From the NCBI RefSeq assembly GCF_932276165.1, contig NC_063998.1, positions 5,530,501 through 5,594,500 on the forward strand: a stretch of DNA of 64,000 nt, read 5' to 3'. Source of the stretch: Plutella xylostella (lineage: Eukaryota; Arthropoda; Insecta; Lepidoptera; Plutellidae). Under the pieces are notes generated by a model that saw only the letters and a list, made by a program, of their open reading frames with translations, did not search any database and was not told the origin of the DNA. Position 1 is the first letter of the stretch. The number at the start of each line of letters is the position of its first letter. Below, in pieces: positions 32,601 through 42,552 of the stretch. A program made the translations under genes and the position numbers.

Positions 32601-32635
32601 ATCCATTTCTTGCTCACAATTTTAGTTGCCGTCAT
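16821..32635 (-). CDS. CCDC142: CCDC142 homologue (coiled-coil domain protein 142)
   Basis: Seventeen exons on the minus strand join in phase: 32635-32423, 32346-32105, 32000-31868, 31557-31427, 31171-30924, 30730-30614, 30498-30369, 30121-30063, 29974-29838, 26972-26825, 26500-26333, 26204-26119, 25855-25702, 25153-25036, 24593-24477, 23745-23645 and 16951-16821. They total 2433 bp (810 aa plus stop). The start ATG follows an in-frame TAG. The family match rests on the C-terminal half: GESWLHHIYVAKVKF, LLADFNEVRNWL, and the end, with VPNQKQWLTLR corresponding to the NQQAWLALR region I recall from vertebrate CCDC142 (about 750 aa). Its molecular role is not established. Exon 5 encodes a lysine-rich coiled coil. 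The exon 9 donor is the weakest call: GTATGT at 29883 looks stronger but breaks the phase, so 29838 was chosen. The 6.7-kb last intron holds a LINE. Confidence 0.8.
17160..17460 (-). other. Probable LINE 3' tail region
   Basis: Read on the minus strand it ends with TTTCAAATAAACG and (TTATTA)n at about 17190-17155, a tail type seen again at about 28600. It may be the true 3' end of the LINE above or a separate fragment. A poly(A) run of 14 (on +) lies near 17409. Confidence 0.45.
17521..17657. repeat. (GT)n microsatellite
   Basis: A long nearly pure GT run with degenerate tgtgag and tgtgta interruptions at its left end. It abuts the 3' UTR of the LINE. Confidence 0.95.
17676..17741 (-). other. 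Hairpin in LINE 3' UTR
   Basis: GCCCACTTAG (17676-17685) and CTAAGTGGGC (17732-17741) are perfect inverted copies around a 46-base loop, about 40 bp after the ORF2 stop. CR1-like reverse transcriptases are thought to recognise 3' stem-loops of this kind. Confidence 0.7.
17781..20885 (-). CDS. LINE ORF2: endonuclease / reverse transcriptase, 1034 aa
   Basis: Complete frame. Residues about 85-300 hold the AP-type endonuclease: FMQNIRSVR, VLTECWL, ISIYRSPS, IILGDINIDI, and DHTLIKSQ/TDHDSVILTL near the end of the domain. Residues about 540-840 hold the reverse transcriptase: NYRPISLLSVIAKLLEK, NQYGFRAGRSTEDAV, FLDLAKAFDTV, FGVPQGSVLGPTLFL, and the catalytic FADDTAIVF. The C-terminal SYCIIAWGGA followed by LERAQRAVIKVM is the usual tail of Jockey/CR1-group proteins. 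The exact start is uncertain: the first 80 or so residues before FMQNIR are not conserved-looking, and later ATGs exist. No stop or frameshift was seen. Confidence 0.92.
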   Translation of the reverse strand: MSMITPRRVETATYQNTSAFVCQLNQLVKLCLPPCCNIGINLSIVNNLLEISTELDENISLSHYVNSVDEVKQFTCNNSQKFSIFMQNIRSVRCSRNFDSLLLVLSRLNFTPDLIVLTECWLVEDMIPIQLDGYKFNCSKKYLNQNDGIIIYSKIQLNITIQEPDFLDASCLMVNIENIITLISIYRSPSMYNIDNFLTSLDSVISNTKSTHTIILGDINIDIKPFNKDSRSDSYLNLITMHGFYPTHTYPTHENNCIDHTLIKSQCKPETIVCSSKITDHDSVILTLDCRLQNNVRNMKKYMKRVDYDKLYAILSGEEWTNVVSEDNIDIATNNFIQKITDTVDSCTVTVNIPHRKQFQQPWITPNLLRCIRKRDRLHQKCKKRPKDNTLKQTYYNYRNYCNNLLQNLKNTYNSEKLVSNSSNPKKQWSIIKNICHITENKSSSNKLLYLNKESKKDSLNLVNNYFTSVGRNLANTLLQKNHQTEQRLAEACEGEAVLQSFFLRPTNSYEIAKLIDNLKTDSSSGWDNITPEILKNTKTLILKPLEYIFNLSIKNGSVPMALKKSCICPIHKGGDPEEVSNYRPISLLSVIAKLLEKIINSRLVSYLEKNQILPDNQYGFRAGRSTEDAVNYLVNHIAESMDKKQKCIGVFLDLAKAFDTVSIPILLSKLNHIGVRGLPWAWFKSYLSDRRQYVKISEDVTKSECSAINFGVPQGSVLGPTLFLIYISTLGKLHLENSKIFTFADDTAIVFNGNTWKDAYQKAEKGMAEVADWLNSNLLTLNVGKTKFLGFHITKKTEPTQDHLTIHTCGKYANPPNINPDACDCTSIERTDKIKYLGVMLDHKLSWKPHIEVLSKRVRRLMYTFRCLRKVATRDLLKSIYLALCQSVVSYCIIAWGGAPKTTLISLERAQRAVIKVMYCKRFRFPTTQLYEETKLLTVRQQFLKSLILYFHRKSLQTIYSKENARLKKWLTPKTNTEFYKRFYNFLAPFVYTKVEQSHCIFKKTRFVCKKIINSWLLTLNYDDTEKVIKVNK
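21977..22188 (-). repeat. 3' LTR (minus orientation), 212 bp
   Basis: Identical to the other LTR over about 160 bp. The roughly 45 bp at its left end differ at several positions and by small indels. Confidence 0.88.
22992..23202 (-). repeat. 5' LTR (minus orientation), 211 bp
   Basis: Partner of the LTR at 21977-22188. It ends (on minus) in ACCCTAA, immediately before the PBS-like site. Confidence 0.88.
23757..24127 (-). mobile_element. Retroelement tail plus tRNA-derived SINE (minus)
   Basis: A (GATA)n stretch at 23757-23778 and a TTATTTATTTAC block look like a LINE/SINE 3' tail. From about 23880 to 24127 the minus strand reads a SINE. Its head contains ATGGCGCAGTGGTTAGTGAC (A box) and GGTTCGATTCC (B box), with a body to the left. 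A second copy in the same orientation is at 59935-60175. It is not a functional tRNA gene: no clover-leaf acceptor stem could be closed. Confidence 0.7.
24123..24358. repeat. ~43-bp tandem repeat
   Basis: The words aatgtagagcagaaactaac and taatgtagagacg alternate with a period of about 43 bp for about five copies. Confidence 0.8.
24650..24760 (-). mobile_element. RTE-type LINE 3'-end fragment
   Basis: The text tctcccaaggaatgagagca ... ctcatccagccactaccggc ... gggcgtccca matches the 3' region of the RTE relic at about 48370-48490. Confidence 0.55.
24762..24893. mobile_element. MITE with GTTGCAAAAAGGGTATA ends
   Basis: CAAAAAGGGTATA and CCGAAAGCTAC on the left face GTAGCTTTCGG and TATACCCTTTTTGCAACACC on the right in inverted orientation. 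The left end seems trimmed by a few bases. It lies in a CCDC142 intron. Confidence 0.7.
26551..26644. repeat. 47-bp tandem duplication
   Basis: Two identical 47-bp units beginning atattaaaatctggatgaaa, adjacent at 26551 and 26598, in a CCDC142 intron about 50 bp upstream (on minus) of exon 11. Confidence 0.95.
28150..28634 (+). mobile_element. LINE-like 3' fragment with (TTA)n tail
   Basis: It ends GGAATAAACG, TTTTTATTATTA and a (TTA)n run at 28611-28634, a tail typical of moth LINEs. There is no coding frame. Confidence 0.5.
28635..29352 (+). mobile_element. Second (TTA)n-tailed retroelement fragment
   Basis: GC-richer than its surroundings, it begins at the end of the first (TTA)n tail and ends at another one (29335-29352). 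It contains a near-duplicate pair (ccagccaatgaaggcaagc and ccaaccaatgaaggcaagcc). No protein domain was recognised. Confidence 0.45.
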
Positions 32636-34882
32636 AATACCGAGGATATTAAATACATAGTTTAACTAGATGCTGGTTGGCTACCTTCCGCTTCGCATCC
32701 CTGGGGTATGACTGAGTATTCTAAACAACTGCATAGTTTTGGGTGAATTAAATCGATATCTGGCGTGGCCGGCGCCTGGCACCGCCGCCTCGGTGCCGCT
32801 CGCAAGCACTTGTACAACAACTTACAAATTGCTATCATAAAAGTTTTTACTGTTGTTTAGCCTCAACCTTGGATTTATGAGCGGGGGTTGGAGGCCACTG
32901 AAAACGAGTCCAAGTGGTTCTATGCGGAAAATGGATAAGTTGGTAGGTACCTCTACCAATAGTGAGTCCAAAGATCTTTTCATCTTTATATTACAAAATG
33001 TGTTTATACGAAGGATTCATTTGTCATTAATTTATGCAAACAGTTGCTTGTTAGTTTGACAAGGTTCATAAGTGTAGGTGCTTTTGAAGTTGACCGTACT
33101 ATCAAGTCGCTTTTCCTACATAAAAAATATCTTGTAGGTAATTTATATTACTTTGTTACGAACAAATCTAAGTAAAACCATATCCACCTATAACTACAAC
33201 CGTAAACCATAACCAATAGGCATGAACATCCATTTGTTTTGTGCGGGTCAAGGGAATTCCACTGGCGCAGTTCACCGCAATCAGAAAATACGCTATCTGC
33301 AGTGTTCTAGCTTATTTTAGCAAACGAAAAAAGGGCTAAAGAATACAAATATTTTAAGGTAAAATAGCCTATATTTCGAAGAAATTAATCCTAAATTAAA
33401 TAAATAATAAAGTTTGCAATAAAGAAGAATCTTTCAACAAAAGGTTTTACTTTTTCTTCAAGTTCTAATCCATTATCAAGAAAAGCTCTATCACAGTTTT
33501 ATTTCATAAAATTACGTATACTTACACAAAAGTAGGGTTCAATATGATATTTCCATTTTCGACTAAAAGCATAAATATAGTTCTTCAGTAATAAATAAAT
33601 AAAATTGAGGAAATAAATCAGCCGTGTACCGCGACACATATCACACGCATCATTATATCCTCAACACACGCCTGAATTTCTTTTCTAAGCACATACGTTT
33701 TATGGCACCGTTTAGTCACGAAAGGTATTTATTTCCACGTAGGTACAATATTTCGCATTATGTTTCCTAATATTGTCATAGACACGCCTAATGTCGCCTT
33801 TCGCAATTATTCATTTATGAATACGGTATTAAATTATTTTCACGAATTTTAAGTAAATATTAAAAAATTAATGACACCTACTTTGCTTAAATTGCTTGTT
33901 TACAAATCTCGAATTAATAATATAGATAGGTACTACACAGTCGATGAAAGTTTTTTAAATTTACTACATGTTTAAATGTATAATTTATTATTTGTGTAGT
34001 AGAAACAGTAACGTTCAAATTTATCTAACATTTAGTCGAATAGTTTAAGATTCTCTTCACCAGATATAATATGATTATAGGCAAATCATATTTAATACTT
34101 AAGAATAACATACATTAAAACCACCATCTACCTACGTAAGTGATTGCTTCTCTTGATATGACTTCATACATTTGACTAAATACCTAAAGTTATAATATTC
34201 CCAACAAGATGTTGCGCCTCTATTTAAATTAAAACTTTAACTAAAATAAGCCCCGAAACAGACTTCACGCCATTTTAAAATAAAACATAAAACTAACTAT
34301 AACTAGCGTCAAATAATAGCTTGTATACAATGTAACATCATGAAATATAAACACAACCATAGCAATATAACAGACCTACATTTGCATATAGTAATAATCG
34401 TTATTACATAAAGTATATTTCTTACGGAAGATAGAAGTCCACCGTCTCCACAGCTAACACCGAAAATCCACCGAAATTTCGCTAAAAATTACACTATTAC
34501 ATGGACAATGGACAACAATAAAAAAGTAAATTCGGCTTTGATTTTCAAAGTACTTAAACTTAGGCTACACATTGAAAACATCTTAACTACAAGACATCAA
34601 ACTTAACGATAATATTGCTCCATAGTATCATATAAGCCAACTATTTACATAACTACAGAATTTCTAACAACGACTGAACACAGAGCGGCCCCATTTGACC
34701 ACTATCAAGATAAGCAGAGTCCAAACCGTGTATTCCCAAAAATCTTGCAGTAATTTTAGATCAAATTTCATGAGTGCAATATATGCAGCAACAACAATCA
34801 ATAGTTTAAAATCTTTAAAACTCTGACATCCTACGTCTGGTTGGGGGCCCGCAAGAAAGCACCTTATAGTTGGTTCCGCTCT
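32636..34882. other. Interval between CCDC142 start and TMEM185 stop
   Basis: The 200 bp next to the CCDC142 ATG (32636-32830) are the likely promoter and 5' UTR, and are GC-richer at 32760-32810. The rest is AT-rich. Its right part is probably TMEM185 3' UTR. Minus-strand poly(A) candidates are TTTATT at 33984-33989 and 33728-33733. A MITE relic (agtttgacaaggttcataag) lies near 33050. No other gene was seen. Confidence 0.45.
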
Positions 34883-37706
34883 TCAATCCGGCATGTCTAT
34901 GCTCACAATAGGCACAACTGGCTTCAATAGCTCGTTTTTCTTCTGGTTTTTGAGTGACTTTTTGGTTTCTTTCACTCTTTTCTGTGTGTCGTCATCTCTG
35001 TAGGGCTCCTGGTTGACCGGGGGGTCATTGACCCGAGGCGGCGGCGCGCGGTTCCCATCGTTATTGTTGTACGCTATATTCGCGTATTCTTGCAAAAGTG
35101 GGAACACCGATAGAAGGAATTGACAGAAGTCCTTTCTGATGCCGAACCACCCTGTGAATAGTAGAATAACATTAAGATTTTTAAACATTAGGCCAATATT
35201 TGTATCTATACAAATTGCAAAAATTACAATTAGTGGATTAGAAATAAATCAAACTTACATTTATTGCCTCCTTTGGAGCTGAAGGACATAAGAATGAGAG
35301 TCGCGTAGCTCACAAACAGCGGGCTTACTACTATCGTATACGTCAGCGCCAGGCCATCGTCCAACTTATTCGTTAAAAGGACCTGAAAGTGTTCAAAAGA
35401 ATTAATAAATGCACCTCGTTTAAGAAACCCCGTTTTTCACTTCTAATTTTAAGTGAAAAGTGTAATAACTGAAGTTATGGATTAATGATACCATATCTAA
35501 CTAACTCATTTTGATTACGATTACAACTACATAGTTATAGTTTATTATTATTACAAAATAAAGTATTAGAAAAAAGCCTAAACTGAATTGTAATATCATT
35601 CAATACTGACACTCTAGGTTTTGTCCTAGCTTTATTGGTTGATATTCCAAACGAAGCCTTTCTATAGCTTGCTATTGTGTATACGCATATACGCACCTGG
35701 AACACCAGAATGGGCACCACAGTGAAGGTGTATGCGAGCGCGGAGTTGAAGCTGGTGCGTCGCTGCTGCAGGTTCACCTCCGGCGTGCGCAGCAGGATGC
35801 CCGCGAATATTATACTGTACAGCACCCCTGAGAAATAAGATACATGATGATAAAGACAAGGTTGGTTGTAAGAGATCCCCGCCGCCTATTACAGGTACAT
35901 TTATCTAGTCTGTTAGTGTTATATATTTATAAGGGAAATTTATGTGGTGCATAATAAAGTTATATTGTATTCTATTCTATTTTATGGTAAGTTCTATAGA
36001 AGGCAAGGAAATTTAAATGAGAAGTGATTTTTTAGCGCGTCAGTGATTAACTTTGGTGTAAAGGTTGGCCAGTCAGATTAGCGTTAGCCATTGCCTATCT
36101 TTTGCTGTAGGCTTTATTTTTCTCTTTCTTCATATACATAAATACGTATAACAACGATAAATGTTTCAGCGCCATTCTTTTTAATGGCTGTTACACCCTA
36201 AAGGTTAAAATAAATACATGTATCACATTAAGATAAAATAATATAATGCGGAATTTGTAATAAACAATTTACACATAAATGTTGATACTTATTAAAAGCA
36301 AATTAACTAACTACACATAATTAGCTATAATATGAATGAATATTCTTCTCGGACGGAGAATTTGCCGGAGGCCTGCTCGCTTGTGGTCCATTATTAATGT
36401 TGATTAAAAATTTACCATACATACATGCTATACAAATATAAACATGCAACAACAAAATCAAACTACAGCGGGTTAGTAATAAGCAAACACATAGTACAAC
36501 AATGTTAATAAAGAGTCGGTACATACACACACCTACTAAACTGAGGCACATGAGTATCCAGAGCGGCACGAACACCACCTCCCACGACCAGTTGATGAAG
36601 TCATCCAGCTTCAGCGCGAGGAAGATGAACTGCAGGATGTTCACTGCGCAGAACAGCTCCAACTGCAAGTGCAAACAATAGATTAGAGTGCCAATGAGAT
36701 ACAAAGTACATAGCATACCTTAGTTAAGGTTTGAATATAATATTTTAAGTTGTATAAATAACATATACCTTTACATTGTATATTGGTAAAACTGCTTTTT
36801 GACAATAAAGGTAAATAGGTTTTTTAATTAAAATACCATAGGGAGCTCAGATAGCTCTAACAGTAACTAACTAATCAGTCAGTTATTGTTTTTAAACACA
36901 TGATAAATCTGCTTTATATGTATAGTGTATATAAACACATAAATGTGGGAACACACCACATCCAACATTTACAACCTAGAAAGGAAGGTTATTTCTATTA
37001 CCTCATAATTCCTGTCATGTTTCACTGACCAAATACAGATGGCAATTGAGATTATGCTTATAAATATAAGTGGAATGAAGACAAGAATCCACACATGGCG
37101 GCCCGTGGTCAACTGGTCACATACGAGGAGCTCAAACATGAGCAATATCAGGTGTATGGCCAGGCTTATCAACATTGCTTTGTAGTGAATGTAGGCTTCC
37201 CCTTCTAGCCTGAAATAAAATAAATTAATAATTCTATATTTTATGAAAACTTGTCATATAACTGTACAGTTTTAGTATTATTTAGAGTAAAAAAACTTAT
37301 TTATTAATTTAAATAGCGTGGCCTGAACTTCTAATCCTTATAAACACAATATAAGTACTTTCTATTTACATACCTGAAATGAGGGTACTGCCACCACACA
37401 TAAGTTCCTATGGTAGCTCCAAGAACTACCAAGAATTTCCACACCCATATTGGAGTGAACACTGCCCAGTATGACCATGATATGGCGTTATCTAGCTTCA
37501 AGGCTAGAAGCGCAGTGAAGATCAGTAAACAAGTGTGTACAACGAATTTACTGAAATGAAAGTAAAAAGTTTGCCTTAACATATTTTTCAATATAGGTCA
37601 CTAGTAAGGGTATTTTGGAAGAAGTGTGTGTTATTATTAAGTAGAGGAAATGTAAAGGATATAAATACCTAGGATTAAAATCCTGGAAAAGTGTCTGTAA
37701 ATTCAT
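34883..37706 (-). CDS. TMEM185: TMEM185 (FAM11) multipass membrane protein
   Basis: Seven exons join in phase: 37706-37669, 37550-37374, 37209-37002, 36662-36533, 35827-35697, 35382-35259 and 35151-34883. They total 1077 bp (358 aa); human TMEM185A has 350. The protein starts MNLQTLFQDFNPSKF and carries about seven to eight hydrophobic segments, with family blocks WSYWAVFTPIWVWK, HLILLMFELLVCD, CAVNILQFIFLALKLDD and WWFGIRKDFCQFLL. The hydrophilic tail (last 70 or so residues, lysine-rich) ends in the family's IDMPD-type terminus. An in-frame ATG two codons earlier (37712) is possible, but the MNL start matches the family. It is a conserved membrane protein whose biochemical function is not established. 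It is divergent from NAE1, with 480 bp between the start codons. Confidence 0.97.
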
Positions 37707-38186
37707 TTCCATACACATTTATTACAGCAAATTGTCAGCTAGCATTTCACTTGAACACTGTGGTTATTACAACTATAAAGTTTCACAACTAATTTAAGGA
37801 CTCTAAAGTTATGTAAATTATTGCTAACAATTAGCATTTATTTGAAAAATCGATTTAGCAATGCCAAATAAAAATAATTTCGCAAAAATCATCACAAAAA
37901 TACAGAATTGATTGACGTAAGAATAAATGTTGCCACAGCAAATTATATTTCTATGCGATGACTAGTCCGTCCCTACACCTTCCAACATGTCGGGGGAAAC
38001 GGGATACAGAATAATATGAGTGTGCAGTGAGTGACAGCTGTCAAATTAAATTAAATATCTGTTCTGTGGAATGCCGGAAAAAAGCCGCTATTCGATTCGT
38101 TTGCCTATTTATTTTGAAGAGTTTCAGATTTCAGAAAGAATTACTAGATACTATATCAAATACCACATAACATAAATCATCTCATC
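37707..38186. promoter_or_regulatory. Shared promoter region of TMEM185 (-) and NAE1 (+)
   Basis: Only 480 bp separate the two start codons, which point away from each other. Both promoters and 5' UTRs must lie here unless an upstream non-coding exon exists. No TATA box is obvious. The middle (37960-38060) is slightly less AT-rich, with a gtgacagctgtca palindrome at about 38031-38043. Confidence 0.65.
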
Positions 38187-39794
38187 ATGGCGTCCCCGTC
38201 CCCGAAGTCACCAGAACAGACAGAGAAGAACAAACAGTACGACAGGCAGCTTCGGCTGTGGGGTGATCATGGTCAGTCTGCTCTTGAGAAGAGTCACATC
38301 TGTCTGATAAACGCAAACGCCCTAGGAACAGAGATACTGAAATCAATCGTACTGCCTGGTATCGGTGCCGTGACTATAGTTGACGAACATATAGTTAGTG
38401 AGGAAGACATAGGCAGTAATTTCTTCTTAGAAACCACTAGTATAGGCCTGAATAGAGGGTCAGAGACGCTGCGTCTTCTTCTGGAGCTGAACTCTGCCGT
38501 CCAAGGCCACGCCGTGCAGGAACCGACAGACCAAATCCTCAAGGAAAATCCAGATTTCTTTAAAAGCTTCAGTGTAGTTGTGGCTACAGCATTATCAGAA
38601 AAGATAATTCAAGATCTGTCAGAGCATCTCTGGGAAAACAATGTTCCATTTATTTTGTGCCGGTCAGTTGGGTTCCTTGGATCATTCAGGATTCAGGTGA
38701 GGGAACATGCTGTGATTGAAACTCACCCTGACAATGAGCAGCCAGACTTGCGCCTTGATGTTCCATTCCCTGCTCTGGCTGAATATCTTGCTGACATTGA
38801 TATTGATGCAGTTGATCTCAAAGACCATGGCCACATCCCATGGATTGTGATTTTATACAAAGCTGTTCAAAAGTGGCAGCAAGTTAATGCAAATAGATGG
38901 CCCATGAGCAGAAAAGAGAAGAATGAAGTTAAAGAAATTATCAGTGGATTCATCAGAAAGGATGAAAATGATGTGCCAATTAGTGAGGAAAATTTTGAAG
39001 AGGCACTGCGAGCAGTGAACACAGGCTTAGTGCCTACATTTCTGCCAGTGAAGATTCAGGACCTTATATACAGCAGTGCAGCAATTAACTTGAATAGTGA
39101 AAGTTCACCATTCTGGATTATGTGCTCAGCTCTCAGAGGATTTGTAGAAGCTGAAGGGAAGGGCAAGCTGCCGGTGAGAGGAGTGCTACCGGACATGACT
39201 GCTTCCACTGAGCACTATGTGAAGCTGCAGAATATGTACCGCAACCAGGCTGCAATGGATGCTGAGGCAGTCTACAGGAAAGTGCAGCAGATAGTAACTC
39301 AACTGCACAGAGACAGCATCAGTGAAGCTGAGGTGAAGCTGTTCTGCAGACACGCACATGATCTGCACTTGATCAAGGGCTCTAGCATAGCACAGGAGTA
39401 TCAGCTCAACAGCCCTACAGCTACTTATATTGCTAAACATCTGGAAGAGCCAGATGTCATGATGGTCCACTACATTCTACTTCGAGCCTCTGAAAGATTC
39501 CAGTCTGAGCATTGCAGGGCCCCTGGTGACTGGGAGCCAGAGGGAGACATTGCTCAACTCAAGACCTGTGTCTCCAAGCTGCTCAGTGATATTTCCTGTT
39601 CACCATTCCCTAAGGATGATCACATCCATGAGATGTGTCGCTATGGAGGCGCAGAGATCCACAGTGTGTCAGCATTTTTAGGAGGCTGTGTGGCACATGA
39701 GGCCATTAAACTTGTAACAAAGCAGTACAAGCCTGTAAATAACACATTCATATATGATGGAGCCTCAACTAACACTGCTACTTTTACTTTGTGA
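38187..39794 (+). CDS. NAE1: NEDD8-activating enzyme E1 regulatory subunit (NAE1 / APP-BP1)
   Basis: This single-exon gene encodes 535 aa; the human protein has 534. NAE1 pairs with UBA3 to form the heterodimeric E1 that adenylates NEDD8 for cullin neddylation. NAE1 supplies the ThiF-like half without the catalytic cysteine. Matching blocks are KQYDRQLRLWGDHGQSALE (residues 16-34), LGTEILKSIVLPGIGAVTIVD, GSNFFLE, THPDNEQPDLRLDVPFP, FWIMCSALRGFV, LPVRGVLPDMTA, and the end HEMCRYGGAEIHSVSAFLGG followed by NNTFIYDGASTNTATFTL. The N terminus before KQYDRQ is a short serine/proline-rich extension. The start is in good context (atcatgg). The absence of introns is notable because all complete neighbours are spliced; either intron loss or an ancient retrocopy would explain it. 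The gene is full-length and shows no decay. Confidence 0.97.
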   Translation: MASPSPKSPEQTEKNKQYDRQLRLWGDHGQSALEKSHICLINANALGTEILKSIVLPGIGAVTIVDEHIVSEEDIGSNFFLETTSIGLNRGSETLRLLLELNSAVQGHAVQEPTDQILKENPDFFKSFSVVVATALSEKIIQDLSEHLWENNVPFILCRSVGFLGSFRIQVREHAVIETHPDNEQPDLRLDVPFPALAEYLADIDIDAVDLKDHGHIPWIVILYKAVQKWQQVNANRWPMSRKEKNEVKEIISGFIRKDENDVPISEENFEEALRAVNTGLVPTFLPVKIQDLIYSSAAINLNSESSPFWIMCSALRGFVEAEGKGKLPVRGVLPDMTASTEHYVKLQNMYRNQAAMDAEAVYRKVQQIVTQLHRDSISEAEVKLFCRHAHDLHLIKGSSIAQEYQLNSPTATYIAKHLEEPDVMMVHYILLRASERFQSEHCRAPGDWEPEGDIAQLKTCVSKLLSDISCSPFPKDDHIHEMCRYGGAEIHSVSAFLGGCVAHEAIKLVTKQYKPVNNTFIYDGASTNTATFTL

Positions 39795-40234
39795 TTTTAT
39801 TTATTATAAACTGTGAGGAATGATATAAACTATGTTTTATTTTCATTGTTCATCTTGGGACATGATGATTTCAGGATAGTGATCAAGGAGATATGAAAAA
39901 CAATTATTCTTCAAAGTTGTGTATTTTAAAGTTTAGATAGGTATTTATGTAGAACCTTTATATTAAAGGATAGGTATGAAATTGGGACATAATATATTAT
40001 TTAAAAAAATCCAACACATAAATAAGATAAAACATATCACATGAGTAAAAAGAATAACTGAAACAAACTATACATTTGGCTATAATGCACATAGCAGGTT
40101 GATAAAAGGTTATACCTATATCATATCTTTAACAGTAGAAAACCGATTTATACTAGAGATCGCTTGGTGCCATACAAGCCTCCTTGATGTATAGGACACA
40201 ACATTGAGAACATCCCATTAGTTATCTACTTATT
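39795..40234. other. Convergent 3' ends of NAE1 and NAA30
   Basis: AT-rich 3' UTR sequence for both genes. A plus-strand ATTAAA near 39961 and minus-strand TTTATT near 39797 and 39836 are possible poly(A) signals, so the transcripts may overlap. Confidence 0.45.
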
Positions 40235-41315
40235 TCACCTTAACCATAACTTTAATCGCAATGCATCAACTCCATTTAAGTAATATCTGAATAGTCGCTT
40301 GTCCCGAACAAAGCCAAGATTCTCGTAGAGCTTCAGTGCGGGCTTATTTGTGATTTCTGTTTCTAGTACAACTTCATCAGCATTGTCATTTATCATAGCC
40401 TGGAACATACAAATCAATTTAGCAAACCATAATACTTAGTATCACCTAAATTAGATAATTAAGTTATGTATTGATTGAGATTATAGAGATTGTGAACATT
40501 AAAAAAAGTAGGTGTGGATGAGAAACATAATTTTGCCCCTTTTAAATAAAATTTTAAGTTACCTGTATTGCTTTCTGTACCAGTCTTGAGCCAATTTTTT
40601 TCTTCCTGTAGTTTTCATCTACAGCTAACATAGCAATGTATCCCCTCTTAACTACATTGCGGTGCATATCTAACTTACAAACAATAGCTCCAATACATTT
40701 CTCTTCAAAGGTGGCCAAAAAGCAGAGTTTAGGCCAATTATGTATAAAATATCTGTAAGTATAGATTGAATATGGTTCTGAAAGATCTTTTTGAATAAGT
40801 CTCATGATTTCAGGCATTTGAAGTTCAGACTCGTAGGAAATTATTTCTATTTCATCATTTGGTTTCTCCTGCATACTGAGAGCATTTTCAAGGTTTTCGA
40901 GAGCTTCTTCAACAAGGTTCCTTACAATGTGCATCTGGCCGGAGCTGGTCTGTGGCTCCGCAGTGCCGTCCCCAGCAGCTTCACTACAATGTACATTATT
41001 TACATGACTGTTGGCTTCACTTAGAGCTACATCGCGCGGTAGGCTGTCTTCGGGGCTGGCTGGACTGCCACTCCCTTGCAAGTGGTCACTGGTGCCATTG
41101 GTTATGTTACTGTTCAACTTATTCAAATGAAGTGTATTAGCTAATGACTCGGTTAGGGTTTCTTGATTCAATATAGCTACGTCGTCAGTCGGCTCCGTGG
41201 GGTCTTTGGCCTTTTTATTTTTCATTTTTAATATAATTTCTTGACTGTTCTGTATCTGATTTTGTAAATCGGGTTCGGATTCTTGATTCATAATGGGACC
41301 GATTCTATCTATCAA
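40235..41315 (-). CDS. NAA30: N-alpha-acetyltransferase 30, NatC catalytic subunit
   Basis: Two exons (41315-40563 and 40399-40235) join in phase to give 305 aa. ATG 41291 (MNQESEPD) is an alternative start. The C-terminal 155 or so residues are a GNAT acetyltransferase domain: EPYSIYTYRYFIHNWPKLCFLA (residue 176 onward), GAIVCKLD, RGYIAMLAVDENYRKKKIGSRLV, DEVVLETEITNKPALKLYENLGFVR, and YYLNGVDALRLKLWL. NatC acetylates N termini starting with Met followed by a hydrophobic residue, together with NAA35 and NAA38. The N-terminal half is a low-complexity acidic and serine-rich extension, as in animal NAA30. In the acetyl-CoA loop, the position usually held by the first glycine (RxxGIG) is lysine here (RKKKIG); whether this is normal for insects was not checked. 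Confidence 0.96.
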
Positions 41316-42462
41316 CTATATTTACACATTAACACGCCATAAAGCTCATAGGAATAAGAAAATTTGTGAACTTCACAAATCGACAAGCTTCTCTTCATTG
41401 CCAAAACTGTGGACTATCACCGACATCTTGGTACAAAATTGTCGAAGTCTAACCAAAGCACTTGTAAACGTTTACACTGTTTATATAATATTTTATTTAC
41501 TAACTTATTAGAATTGAATTAGAATATACTGATTATAATCTAGAGAATTGTGAAAAAATTACGATATTTGAGCTAGCCATCCACAAGATCACATTGCAAA
41601 AAAGGTAGTGTAGGGATAAGTATCTAAAGAAAGTTTATCGACATCGAACGCAATCGTTATTCCTTATTGCATTTATCCAAGTAATTTAGCTCCAAAAAAT
41701 TCGTAACTCGATAAAATTGTAATCATGCTTTCGAAAAAATAAAAATTTAGAGGAATTATGCGGCTAACTATACAATAAAACAGTAAAACTGCAAGACGAT
41801 AATTATTAAAACTATCGATACACTATGGTGTCAGAAGTCACGGTGGCACGTCACTCATTGATATTTTTATTTTTAAATTAATGTTGCCATACTTCAAAAA
41901 TATTTTTAAGTAAGGCTTTCTACACACATAATATCGACGGTGGAAAGGCAAAATGGTTTAAGCGCCATGACATAAAATGTTCACCAGAGCGATTTAAAGT
42001 TTGAAATTTTCGAAAAAAAATCATATCTCTGTAATTATTCTAGCTATGGCTTTGAAAATTAAAATACGTTAAATTGAAATAGTTTTCTATGTTATTCTGT
42101 ATATAAAATGAATGTACATATTCTATTTACTGAAATAAGGGACATAAGACATAGGCATCTGAAATCTCAGTCAGGTAAAATTGGCTTAAACGACATTAAC
42201 ATTTTAATTAAATACAAGTAAAAACAATTTAAACACCAAGGAGATTTAACCATCACACCAGGATAATGTTTTATAATAATTTATGTTACTTTAAACATTC
42301 CATAAGAATGAATTAACCGCCAGACTAAGGCAATTTATATCTAAGATGAATGACTTAAAGAATAAATGAACTTATAATTGGACCTCAGAACTCGAGAACG
42401 GTTGAACCGATTTTGGTCTAGAAACATTTGTGGAAGTCCAGGGAAGGTATAAAAGGTAAGAA

Positions 42463-42552
42463 GGGTAGGGTAGGGTAGGGTAGGGTAGGGTAGGGTAGGG
42501 TAGGGTAGGGTAGGGTAGGGTAGGGTAGGGTAGGATAGGGTAGGGTAGGGTA
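42463..42552. repeat. (TAGGG)n microsatellite
   Basis: About 17 pentamers gggta, with one taggataggg variant. It is inside element A. Confidence 0.97.

Noticed and set aside
42463..42552. Interstitial telomeric repeat
   Set aside because: The unit is TAGGG, not the insect telomere TTAGG; it is an ordinary microsatellite inside element A.
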